In this document: positions 1 to 12,200 of the stretch, one piece after another
How the letters are laid out: each line of letters opens with the position of its first letter
Numbering within the stretch: the first letter of the stretch is position 1
Assembly: GCA_964019135.1 (NCBI GenBank)
Contig: OZ025256.1
Location: forward strand, 3,927,249 to 3,991,248
Origin: Arenicola marina
Taxonomy: Eukaryota; Annelida; Polychaeta; Arenicolidae
Length of the DNA stretch: 64,000 nt
Direction of reading: 5' to 3'
Made by a program: the position numbers and the translations under genes
Notes under the pieces: model-generated
Databases searched by the model: none
What the model saw: only the letters and a program-made list of their open reading frames with translations
Told to the model about the DNA's origin: nothing

Positions 1-105
1 AATAAGCGCCCCGGGCGGTTATTTTTTTAGCATAGAATTGCCCGGGCGCTTATTCAAACGGGCGCTTATTCGAACAGGGGCGCTTAATAATTTTTTGCCA
101 CGATT
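1..105. repeat. GGGCGCTTATT inverted/direct repeats
   Basis: The first 54 bases form an imperfect hairpin (aataagcgcccc ... gggcgcttatt). The motif gggcgcttattcgaa then recurs directly at about 60-95. A diverged copy (gacgctcattcgaaatcg) lies near 552-570. Probably ends of a DNA-transposon relative. Confidence 0.5.
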
Positions 106-748
106 TTGACAAGATTTTTTTCGCGAGGTGAGGGGAGAATGCCAAGGGTCCCCACACCTTGTTCAGCCATGTGTGGGTCAGTGCCTCATTCCCCCGTTAT
201 CGACAGGCAGGTGTCTCGTCCATTGCCCCGATCTGTTGTAGTGCCAGCTGTAGCCTAATCCGTTTGCTGCGCACATACAGGAGACAGGGCAACACTCTTC
301 CCTCATCTGATTGCAAAGTGAAATTTACCAGATGATCCATGCAAACAACTGCATCTTTTATGTTACGGTAACAGATTGTTTCCTTTATCTGAGCGCGTCG
401 CTGCCCTGTTAGGAAGCCCTTCCATTGAGCAAACATCTCACCTAACACCTTAGTTGACGAACACAATCCCTCTTCCAAAGTTAACTTCCTGCCTGCCCCA
501 ACCTATACAAATCAGTAGATGCAAAGGTTTAAAATGCTAATTCAAGCCAGGACGCTCATTCGAAATCGTGGCTAGCGGTCACTTATTGGAAGCTACAGAC
601 AAGACGGAACATTCTGTAATTTCAAGGATAGACATTTGGGTATTATTTGAATCGGTAGAGCAGCGTCAGAGACCAGGCTGGTGGCTACCTTTAACAGTGT
701 GTTAGCAATAGGTTTCAATGTACACCGATTAGTGCATGGTGTGAGTTG
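106..748. other. No gene recognised
   Basis: A 93-codon open frame on the minus strand (197-478) lies between the two GGGCGCTTATT-type repeats and might be transposon-derived, but it matches no family I know. Otherwise nothing is seen. The stretch is upstream of, or intronic to, the PKD1-like gene. Confidence 0.45.
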
Positions 749-978
749 GAGGGTCTGGAAGGGGGGGGGGGGAAGTGTCCAGTGTCGATTTTTAAAATTC
801 TCAGTATCGAATGTCGATTGTTCACGACCTACAGTGTCGCTTTTTACTGTGTCGTTTTTTTTTCAAAAATCTGTGTTGATGTCGCTTTTTCAGATATATC
901 TTCAGTGTCGGAATTTGGGGGTCAATGTCGAAAGTCGTTTTTCAAATATGCCTGTATCGCCATTTACCCCTTTTAGAC
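749..978 (-). mobile_element. CGACA-type MITE copy, reverse orientation
   Basis: It begins gggtctggaaggg and a G run, continues agtgtccagtgtcgattttt and ends cgccatttacccctttt, the reverse of the copies at 6247-6487 and 8399-8678. Confidence 0.62.
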
Positions 979-2423
979 ACATACGTTTGTGCTGTAGCAT
1001 AGGCGAAGGAACCGGGGGCATCCGGGGCACGTGCACCCCCCCCCCCCACCCCCCGAACAAAATATCAATCAACTCCAATAATACGCATGTTGCTTTCCAA
1101 ACTAACACGTAATCATTTTCTTAGTTTTCCTCACGATAACGTCAAAACATCTTTGTATTGGTGCGTTATGTTAGATCATATTTAGAACCACCAATCAATG
1201 CAGTATTGCCGTTGCGGAGCAACTCGCATGCAACGTGGTGTTTTGAGCGAAAAATACACAACATAAAGCCAAAAGAGAAGCATTAAATCCCACGCTGCTC
1301 AATTTTGGGATGGTAATACAGCCGATGAAACCATTAACCTATAATCCCGACTCTTGTTATTGTTATTGCTTCATATCCGCTGATTTATTCCAGCTTTGCA
1401 TCAAATAGTGTAGATTTTCTGAAATGTGGGGTGGGGGCGGGGGGGCTAGGTTACTATAGATCTGGTGAGGATTGGCCAAATGAGAGTGGAGAGTGAGAAT
1501 CTTGGATCTGATAATCATGTTCATTGAGTTCAAGCTCAATGAACATGACAGTTTTATCAGTGCAGTTTGCTCTCAGTTGGGTATTCTTTAAGCATAATGA
1601 GTATAACAAGAACATTTGATCACAGACATTTGCTGCGTCTGATTCTCGACGTATAGTCATAATACTAATATGCACACAACTTGTCGTGCCTGGTTGTTAT
1701 AACCCCGGTCCCCACAGCAGCAGCAGCAGGGAAGACATTTTCTACTTTACTCCGACTAAAAACGTATCTCAGAAGTACAATGACACAGCAGGGGTTAAAA
1801 AATTGCCTGTTTTTGCGCATATTAAGAACAGAACAGACACAGAACAGACGTCCTTTGTGGCTGCCAATGAGAGTCGACTGCATGTTCCTTTGATAACAAA
1901 TCAGCGTAAGCATTTGGGATGTATAGGTTGTTGCCAAAGGATCATAAATGAGAGTCGCAGGAATGTCGAGTACTTTTTGTGGAACATGATACATGTACAT
2001 GTAGTAGATTAACATAATAATTACTGTTGTTACAGATGACACTGTCGGTATATAACAATTATGTGCATAAATAACGGTCGAATAAGTGATTTTATAATCT
2101 CATAATATATGAGGATGAAATACTCGCACTTTGCCTACGGGGATAGCTAGTATATGAATGCCATGACCTGTCCACCAGGTTCTATAAAAATTTATGTCGG
2201 AATAAAAGGCGAAAAGAACGTTTTTTAACCAGGCTATATCTTTCTAGCAATGCTGTAAAAGCCGACGTATGATACTCGCGTTCAAACACAACTGTCCTTA
2301 ATTGTCACTAACATTAGGCCTAATTCCCTGGAATCCGCAGAACCTAAAACTGCAATAAAGCCGTAGACTATATGCAAACCAGTGTTATTTTGGCGGGGTA
2401 TATCTCCATAAATAGCGTTATAT
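979..2423. other. No gene recognised
   Basis: It contains a C run near 1040, a perfect 14-bp-arm hairpin at 1515-1548 (tcatgttcattgag) and a short cagcagcagcagcag stretch near 1716. No splice-supported coding sequence is visible. Confidence 0.5.
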
Positions 2424-2960
2424 TCATGAGCATGTGCGTGTCCAGGATGGAGGGGGGGGGGGGAACAGGGGGAACGTGCCTCCCCTTTCAGACTCTAAGA
2501 TATATCTGTGCCCCCTCACCCTTTTCCATTCTGTCCCACCTGGCCATGGGTGGGGGAGGGCACGGGGGAGACGTACCCCCCCCCCCTTACCTTTCAGACC
2601 CCAAGATATACCTTACCCCCCTACCCTCCCCCTTTCAAATTGTGTGAACCACGGTCACCTACCTCAGGCTTTTTTTGAAATGTTATTGTGGAACAATTTA
2701 TTGTGCCCCTCCCCCCTTTCAAGAATTTCTATGGTGATTTAGCCACTTGCAGACTATGACCGAACGAAAAGTGTTCGACCACGTACGCATGGGCGTGTCG
2801 AGGGAGGCACATGATTAGGGGACACCTGCCCCCCTTTCGGATCTAGGATATACCTGTGCCCCCCTTCCTTTTCATATTATATACCCTCTGGCCTTTTGTG
2901 CCCCCCCCCCCCTTTGTGCCCCCACCCCCTTTCAAGAATTCATGCACACGCCCCTATTAC
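2424..2960. mobile_element. G/C-run elements with ccctttcaagaatt ends
   Basis: Two or three related blocks alternate G or C homopolymers with ccctttcagaccccaagata and similar, and end ccctttcaagaattcatg and cacacgcccct. The last mirrors a cgcatgggcgtgt start near 2786. They are probably MITE-like. Confidence 0.4.
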
Positions 2961-3047
2961 GTATTGGGTATGCCCCCCCCCCCAATCGCAACAATCTTCC
3001 TACGCCTATGTGTAGTAGAAATTAAATGATGTGCGTGTTGTTGCCAG

Positions 3048-3218
3048 GGGGTCGAGTGATGACCTTGACCTTCCCCGCCGGTACGCTGAAGGAGGACGCG
3101 GTCTACGAGTTGGCTTTGACAGAGGACATCGCGGGGGAGACCCAGCAACTCGCCAAACACACCCTCTACGTCAACGGGCCACCGCACGGAGGCACCTGCT
3201 CCATCACGCCACCCCGCG
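3048..3218 (+). CDS. PKD1-like exon 1 of window: REJ module part
   Basis: The acceptor is ttgttgccag and the donor is gtaaga; the exon starts and ends in phase 1. The translation runs GGRVMTLTFPAGTL to NGPPHGGTCSITPPR. The GG-x-C-x-(I/L)-x-P pattern is the REJ-module strand also found in human PKD1 (GGSCRLFPLG). Joined to the next exon it reads PPRGVALDVFHV without a break. Confidence 0.88.
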
Positions 3219-6200
3219 GTAAGAATAGAAACTAAATTAATAAGTATGGATGGCAATAGAGCTGGTGCCGCCACTCCTACTGGGCTGCGTACCGGAGCAC
3301 GATCGACCGCCGCGAACATTTTTGGTCTTTCGGAAGTTGCTACGGTACGACATTGGTCACATCGAACTATTACCATTTGTTGCGGGGATAACCAGCAAAT
3401 GATTCTACCTTACTTTGATATTAGCAGCAAAATATAAATGGTGTAAAATATTGATAAATACTTATCTAAGAAGACTCGTCGTTCAGAGTTTAATATTATC
3501 ATGCGGGACTGCTCTTGATCGCCGCGAACCATACCCCACTTCCGCTTCAAAATTGCACGCGTCCTTGACTAATCCGCCAAGTTCAATTCCTTATTTGCCG
3601 CACCGTAAGGAGTGCGATCGCGATCGATCGTGCTACGGTACGCAGCCCTGATACAAGTCAGGGAGCGAGGTTGGGCACCAGGCTAACGGGGAGGCGTTTG
3701 TACAATTCACCCCCGGTTGGCAGGTCCGGTTCCTCTATTTTTGCATTATTATGGGGGGTGCGGGGGCGGTCAGGACAAAAATAGCCTGGTTTCCGCGGCG
3801 CCAACATCGCTCGCTCTGTTTGTATGAGTATGAGCGGCGGTACCAGCTTAGGCCCCCAGGCGATGAGAATAAACACTAAATTAATCAGTAAGCGCGTCAT
3901 CAGGCTCAGTGGCGCCCCGCTGGCTGCTCCACCATGAATATCCTCAGTCACCCGTAGAACTCATATCGATAAATATAAACAGGCGTCTGGAAGGAGTTAA
4001 TGGCGACACGCGACACAGGCAAAACGACGGTTTATCGATGTGTCACTGTGGCAGTCTCCGCGGATCGGTAATAGACTGAGTCAGTCATATTGCGTCGCTA
4101 AGGCAAGCGTCGCGCAGTAAATCGAAATACTTAAATATGGAAGAGGCTTGCTTATTTTCAAATCATTGCCGAATTCCGTATCCCACATAGTAAATAGCGA
4201 TCTCCCGGCCCTGGGGCCAGTTTCACGAAGCCTTCGTACGTGAACGAACCTTCGTACGAAGATTGTGACCCGTAAATCCGGTTTCACGAAGCCTTCGTAC
4301 CTCTAATTAACGAAAGATACATCGTAGGTTCCTTCGTACATCTACGAGTGCCTCGACCCTATCGTACACCCTTCGTACCAGCATAAGGACACACATTTCT
4401 GTCTACGGTATCTGTGAAAGTTGGAATCGTTGCTACGTTACTTATAAGGTCAAAATCCATCCCACATATTCAGGACGTCACAATGCGAGTATCCTAGCAA
4501 CGGTCGCACGACTCCTTGGACATTATGAATGGATTGAAACTGCACAAATTATATACAAAAATGACGCGAATTATGATTATTACGAGTTGGTAGTCATGTT
4601 AACTAGTACAATAGCATTACATCTGAAGGCCGCTAAAATGTTGTATTCTCACCCGAACCGCCCTGCTGCCCATACAAACGACAATCGTTGTCATAGCGAC
4701 ACTGCATAGAACAATGAAACATGACGCCACGCACAAAAGAATTGTAGTTATAGCTTTAAATGGCCCGCTTACATGCCTGGTTGCCTAGTTGCACGTGCCA
4801 TGTTTCTTGGCAACGATATATATGGTATGAAAAGGCGACTAGCCAACTATATGTCGAAAGGCTTGCGACTTGCAGACAGTCCGTCCTAAAATGCTTTACT
4901 TTGGTCGTTGCATGCGGAAATTAAACCAAAGAAGCAGAGACAAGTCAACGCCTTAAATTTAGATTGAACTTGTAATAATAGTAATAGCGCGAGTTTTGCA
5001 TGGCGTTAGCAGCCCTTCATTTTCATTATCCGCCCTCGACCTAGCGGCCTCGGGCCGATAATGAAAATTGGCGGGCTGCTATACAGCTTGATGTCGGGCC
5101 AATAAAATTGCCTAACGCCCCGCAAACTCGCGCTATTGTCATATTGTTGGCAACGGCAAAAACACTAGATTTATGCAAAAGCTTACGTCAAAGGCCCTTC
5201 TTCGATTCGATTAAATGTTTTCATGGAAAATTTCAGGCATTTATCACATGCGCATTGGTACTTCTTTCACTTCCGGCGTCAAGAAATAAGGTACGAATGT
5301 TCGTACGATGGGCTTTAGCCATACAAAATACGAAGGAGGTACGAAGACTTCGTGAAACGCACGTACAGTTCTCGTACGAACCTTCGTATATGGGCTACGT
5401 GTAACGTACGGTACGAAGGTTTCGTGAAACTGGCCCCTGGGCGTTACGCTTGCGCCATAGTCCCTCTGCCCCACGTCAAATTTAACCATCAGAATTATCT
5501 TTCATACGCGAAAATTGAAATGAAGCTAATCGAAGATAAATTCGCTTGGAGAGATTGGAGATTGGAGATTTCCCACGCACAACGTCTGACAAGGGCCGCC
5601 TCGATAGCTCAGTGGGTTAGAGTGCTTGAGTGCTCTGCACGTGGATCGGTGGTTCGAGCCCCGCTGTGGCCATGTATGTGTGGTCGCAGGATAAAGATCC
5701 CATGTCCTTCTTCGCAATAAGTAGAGGGTTACCCCCGGGGACATGGCTCCACTCTCCCTTCCTTCTCCCAATGACACGATATGAACAAAAGTGGCTAAAT
5801 GGTCCGACTAAAGGCTCGCCCACTTGAGTAAGGAAAAATCCTTATTTCGTGAGTATGAAATTGATAATCATATCCGATGGTAGTTACAAGTGAGAAGTAC
5901 TCATCTCTAGAACTGACAAGAAAGTGACATGCTGCAATGTTTGTCGGCATGGGAACGCACGTGGAAGACCTGTTTTTTACCACATGATTAGATAAAAAGA
6001 ACAATGACGTCAATAAATTATTGACGGAAAGAAGTTTATTTCAAAGCAGCAATGAGCCTCGGCCCTCGTGTTGAAAAAATGCAATACACATAATGATTGA
6101 CAGACTGGGTCGGTCTATTGCACGTGGGCTGCACCATAACCATGATAACCTGTAACAGGCTTTTCAAGTATCTTCACTCGCCACACACACACACAACCTA

Positions 6201-9200
6201 TGCCGAACAATAATTTGTATGTTTTTTATCTCGCCGCGGTTCTATACCCGGGGTCTGGACGGGATAAATGGCGACAGGCGACCCAGGCATATTTGACAAA
6301 TCGAGATTTGACATTGACCCCCAAATTCCGACACTAAGGATCTGGAAAATAGTTGCATTTTAGGAAAAGCGATAAAGAAGTTAGTTAAATGGCGACCCGG
6401 AACGTCGTGAAAAATCGACATTCGACAGTGAGAATTTTGCAATATTGACACTAGACACTGAACCCACCCTTCCAGATCCCTTATAGCGAATACCAGTAAA
6501 TGTTTTACCAGCATAACCGGATCAGTGTTGGCATGTCCGGCGCCGACAGCAAACAGAAAATTGTTTGTTGTCGGCGTCGGTTATGAGGTTTAAAGTGAAG
6601 CCGTTCTTTTTTTGGTGAGTGCCAAACAGTGGGGAGAGGGGGTGGGGGAGGGGCGAGGAAGGGCAGATGTTTGCTTGGGGTTTGTTTTCCAGGACGTACC
6701 CGGAGGGGTCCCTCTGAACCCCATAGAAGATCACATAAATAATTTACCAGTGGTTGTCTCCATCTGGCGCCGGAGTAGACCCAGTTATATAAATAATGAA
6801 GAAAACAGGTAATTCAGCAGAGAATTTCTCCTACCGCTTTATCAGCATATCTTGTGAATAGCCGGGTGGTCGACAGATGTCGATACCCATGGTACGTTAT
6901 CACTGAAGGCTTGCAACTATATGTTTTGAATATTGTATTTCAATTTAAATATCAAGGATACGTCATCTTGAAGTTGTTGTACATGTTGGCATTCATGACC
7001 TTCATATTGTAAGTTAGCTGATATTGCTCCATGGATATATCCGGGGTTATGTTCGCCAAGCCCGAAGATTAGCTCACGAACCAAATCCGGAGCCGCCTTG
7101 ATAGCTCAGTGGGTTAGAGCGCTCGAGTGTTATGGCCACCTGAGAGCCTATCGGTACGTGGATCGGTGGTTCGCGCCCTACTGTGGCCATGTCTGTGTGG
7201 TCGCAGGATAAAGATACCAGGTCTTTCTTCGTAAAGAGTATGGGGGTTACTCCCGGGGACATGGATCGACTCCCCCTTCCTTCACCCATGGACGCGATAT
7301 GACTAAAAGTGGTTAAAGCGTCCTGAATCTACAACCAACCAACCAATCAAGCACCAAATCCAAGCAACTGGTGCTTGGTTCAGACCCTACCTGTGCAAAT
7401 GTCGATGCGGGATAATAATTCCTTTGCAAAGAGTAGGCGTTTACTTTCGGAGACATGGTTCCTCTCAACCTGGACCCTCCCCATTGTCACAACATGACCT
7501 ACATTCCCAAACCAATCTTTAATGTGATTAGTTTTCTCACCGTCATAGATACGAGGTTGTCTGAGTATGCAAGACATCGAGCGATAAGCGTGTGGGAGTT
7601 TGCACAGTATGACTGACATACAAGCCACTGTAACAACACATATAGGCACACTAAACGCTCACCGTGGTAACTTCCCAATTGTATTGAAAGTACACACCTT
7701 AAAGCTGCCCATACATCAATTTTCCACTTACATTACACTTTGTTTTACAGATTTATTGGACACTTTGTTGGATTTGATTCGTGTTAACTCTTTCAACGTG
7801 TATGTGTATTGGTATTGTTCTCCACGGTAACAGGCTCACTATGGTAGCGATCTACATCGAGGACCAAAACACATCCTGTATAAAAACACATCCTATAATG
7901 TAAACGCTTCAAACGTTTCTTAGGGGCACGGGTGGCGGGGTGGAGGGGGGGGGGGACTGGGGGTGTTGCTGAATGAGCAACTTTACACAAACCAACATAA
8001 AATATTGGAGCTTTAGGCCAAGTGTGATGTGTACATGCACCCACACGTGGCTAATCTGGGCTAAGAAATCTCAGGGGACAATGACATGGGGCCGAATGTA
8101 GGGTACGCCAGGCGCCGGTGCCAGGGCGCGAACCCACGACCTGTTGTTCTGCAGCTCAACCTGCGTACCAACTGAGCTAAGGGTATTCCGAACGATCCCA
8201 TTGTTAATTTATGGTTAGTGACAACGCGCATTGATTAGCATGTTCTATAGAGCTCCACCCTCAACTAATGTCAGGAGGAGATACAAAAAGATAGGGGAGA
8301 AACATGTCTGAACGGTACACTGGCAGCTTAATCAGACACTGTAATCAAGTTCATGACGGGGCATCAGAGACCCTGCCTTTAAGTGTAGTCCCAATAAACA
8401 GGGGTCTGGATGGCTATGAATGGCGACACGCGACACAGACATAGTTGACATATCGACATGCGATATTGACCCCCGAATTTTAACACTGAGGATCTGAAAA
8501 ATCGACATCGACACAGATTTTTGAGAAAAAAAGCGACACTGAAATTAGCCCAAAAGCGACACGGAACGTCGTGAAAAAGCGACATTCGACACTGAGAATT
8601 TTGAAAAATCGACACTGGACACTTGACCGCCACCCCCCCCCCCCCCCCCCCCGCGCCCAACTCCCTTACAGACCCCTATAAACAGTGAGGACGTCCATTG
8701 GTCTGGTTTTCATTCACCAGGTGTCGCTTTGGATGTCTTCCACGTGTCCTGCAATGGCTGGGAGGATGACGGTGATCAACTACCGCCATCTAGCGGCGCA
8801 GACAATGCGGCGGAGATTGCTTACAGCTTTGAATACATGTTGCACGGCGAGTCCACCGCATTCTACACCACGACACCCATGCTACCACCAGGGGACGCCA
8901 ACAACGATTACACTCTGGTCGTCAAGGTCACCGTTGCGGATGTTTACAACACGGCGACGTCTGTGACGATAACTGTGCAGGTAAAAACGGACATGACCTT
9001 GGTGTAAGTAGGTCAAGCAATGACCTTGGTGTAAGTAGGTCCAGCAATGACCTTGGTGTAAGTAGGTCAAGCAATGATATTGGTATAATGACGTCATGCG
9101 CATGATCTTGATATAAGCGGAGCAAGCACATGCCCATTGTGTAAGTAGGTCTAACACTTGACATTGGTCAAAGTCATTCGCATGACCTTGCTTTAGGAAG

Positions 9201-12200
9201 GTCAAACGCATGACCTTGCTTTAGGACCAAGCTGGTGCAACTCATGTGTGCAAGTGTGGTTGTCCAGATAATGACGGAGGCCGCACTGCTATATGACACA
9301 GGGTTATCCATACCATACCGGGGTCCTCCCTGGTGTAGCGATAACAGTACGTCATGAACATTGGGGCATTGCTGCCGTCATTTGCCGCTATATATCGTGT
9401 ATCATATCTATGAAATATCTATTTCGTAGTTGACATAATGTACCTAAGATATTTCTTCAAAAGATTTCAAACCGCAGATGGAAAATTGTTGTACGATCAG
9501 CTTTAAATACATTTCGGGGTCAAACTGGCAATGCCCCAGGGTGTCAAACAACGCGTGGAACTGAATATAAGTGGATTTCGTCGAGCAAGAAACCGGAAGT
9601 CAATTTACGATCGACGGATACATAATCGACATATGTGTATATACATTTTAATTCATCATCAGTATGTCATTGCCCGTCAATAATACTATATGCTAAGTTT
9701 TTTAATATCAAATAAAATTATATAAAATAACCATATCTTATCACAAATCGCCCAAAACACCAATTAATGTCAATTCTCACCTTATGAGGGTGTTTGGCAG
9801 TCATTATCTCAATATCTTAATAATGTCGATCGTTATTCGGACAGATTGATCCAGCCACGAAAGACCTGTCGGATATGGTGTCTGGGTTTCTTGACCTTGA
9901 CCCCGCTCAGGCACTGCTCAGGTTTCTTGACCTTGACCCCGCTCAGGCACTGCTCAACCTGGACGATACCTTGGACTTTGTGACGGCCACCAGTAACGCC
10001 GTGACGTCACCGGAGCAGACGGAGACGGTGTGTTGGGGGAAGGTTGGGTGGGGGGGTGGGGGGGAGATGCCATGATGACCACGCGTTTGTATTGTACAGG
10101 TGTGGTCGGCCATGATGACCACGCGTTTGTATTGTACAGGTGTGGTCGGCCATGATGACCACGTGTTTGTATTGTACAGGTGTGGTCGGCCATGATGACC
10201 ACGTGTTTGTATTGTACAGGTGTCGGCCATGATTATCACGTGTTTGTATTGTACAGGTGTCGGCCATGATTATTACGTGTTTGTATTGTACAGGTGTGGT
10301 CGGCCATGATGACCGCGTGTTTGTATTGTACAGGTGTTGTTGGCCATGATGACCACGTGTTTGTATTGTACAGGTGTTGGGGCCCATGCTGGCCAAGATC
10401 GTCAGCATATCCACGGGGGTCACAAGTGTGTCATCACGGCTCAAACTAATGAGCACAGTGGACACAATTGTGCAGCGACTCGATCCGACGGTGGGATCTT
10501 TTGGAACTAAGGTAACGCCAGGGGCGGATCTAGTGGGAGGGGCGGGGGGGGGGGGGGGGAGGTGAACTCGAGCATACACTATAAAAGTCGGGTTTGCAAC
10601 CCTCTGGCGGACCCACCCCACTCAAGCAAGGTAATATTAGGATGTTTTTTTTTAGCTCAAAGTTAACTTCTATGGAAAATAAACAAATAAGAATGTGTTC
10701 CCATAGGAGGTTACAGATTCCTTCCACGAAATCACTTCTAAGGCGTTCGTCAAAGTACATGTGTGTGTATCCCCATTTGAGGTCACTTTCCTCGCTCACA
10801 GAATTTAAATTGGTAGGTGCGAAAATCATTTAAAGTTGTTTGAAGTTGAAATGTTTTCAATGACCCTTATTGAGGAAGAATACTGTTTTTCAAGACCACC
10901 TCCCACCCCCCCCCCCCCCAGTTTAAAAAGAAACATTAGTGGACCCCCGCGGTCATTTTCACCCCCCCCCCTCCCTTCCACCACGGGCCCCATGACATAT
11001 TTTTAGCGAGCAGAGGCCTGTCCGTCGCAACCCCTCCCTTTCCAGAGGCACTGACTAAACGTGCCATTTCTGTTTAGATATGATAATCTTAGCAATAGAT
11101 ATGACATAAATGCAATGGTCACGACTTCAGCAACCGTATCATCGGCCTGGCATTTTACCGTCTATTAAACGCCATCACTGGTGGCGAAATCTTGGTGCAT
11201 CCTACGACTCGCCCCCTTCCTCCCCCCCCCCATCTCAGCCCCCCCCCCTACCCTCTGACCCTCCCTCACTCACTAGCCCGGCGTTCTCCTGTTTCCGCCG
11301 CTCCAGGTCTTGGAGCATCCGACCACCCCCCACCCACCTCCCTGCCTCCCACCCCCTCACTCACCATATACTGAAACAATGCTTCACTTGCAGTCGACGA
11401 CTTTGACCTTTGTGTCTGACATGGTGGACCGCATGAATATCTCGGACTTGGATCCCAATACGCAAGTTGATTATGGCAACCGTGAGCCAACAGTTGATTA
11501 TGGCAACCGTGAGCCAACAATTGTTTCTTGGCTAGGTCATCTTCGCCTTTTATAAATTTAAATTTAAAATTTTCTGAAACGTCAATGTAATATTTACGAA
11601 CGGCAAGTATCTATCTCGTACCGATTTGAACTAGTAAAATTTATATTCCAACCTTCATCGGTAATTACCTAATGTATCTAAGTATCTTGATTTAAAATAA
11701 GGAAATGGCGATGGCTTTAGTTTGATGACGTAGGACACAAGAACGTCACAGTTTGATGACGTAGGACACAAGAACGTCACAGTTTGATGACGTAGGACAC
11801 AAGAACGTCACAGTTTGATGACGTAGGACACAGTCTGACATGTTGTCATGTCATACGAGTGAGATAAAGAGTGGCGCACAGGACGAATCCAAGACACGCC
11901 GTGTGCAGAAGTTGTGTAAAAAAAAAGTAAATAGTTAGGAATAGTGTATGAGTTGTTCATTCGGTTGACTGTATCGTTGTTTCCCTCACTCCCCAGAGGT
12001 ACTGGCGCTGCAGTCTTCCATCATAGGTCTGACGCAGGATGGAAGAGTTACAGGTAAGGCAAAGCGATTATACAAACCTATCAACGAGACGAGCCTAGAC
12101 GAGACCTTGACGAGACGAGCCTAGACGAAACCTTGATGAGACGAGCCTAGACGAGACCTTGATGAGATAAACGAGACGCAACGAGACGAGACGAGACCTT

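Larger units (their letters stand above)
3219..8720 (+). other. Large intron 1 (5.5 kb) filled with mobile-element debris
   Basis: No coding exon is visible between exons 1 and 2, and their phases join directly. The interval contains a partial CGACA-type MITE, a 1.2-kb non-autonomous transposon nested in another MITE, two tRNA-derived SINEs in forward orientation, one in reverse, and two fuller CGACA-type MITEs. These are listed separately. Confidence 0.75.

Noticed and set aside
197-478. 93-codon minus-strand frame near the window start
   Set aside because: No recognisable motif, no splice context and flanked by repeats; kept only as a note in the feature list.
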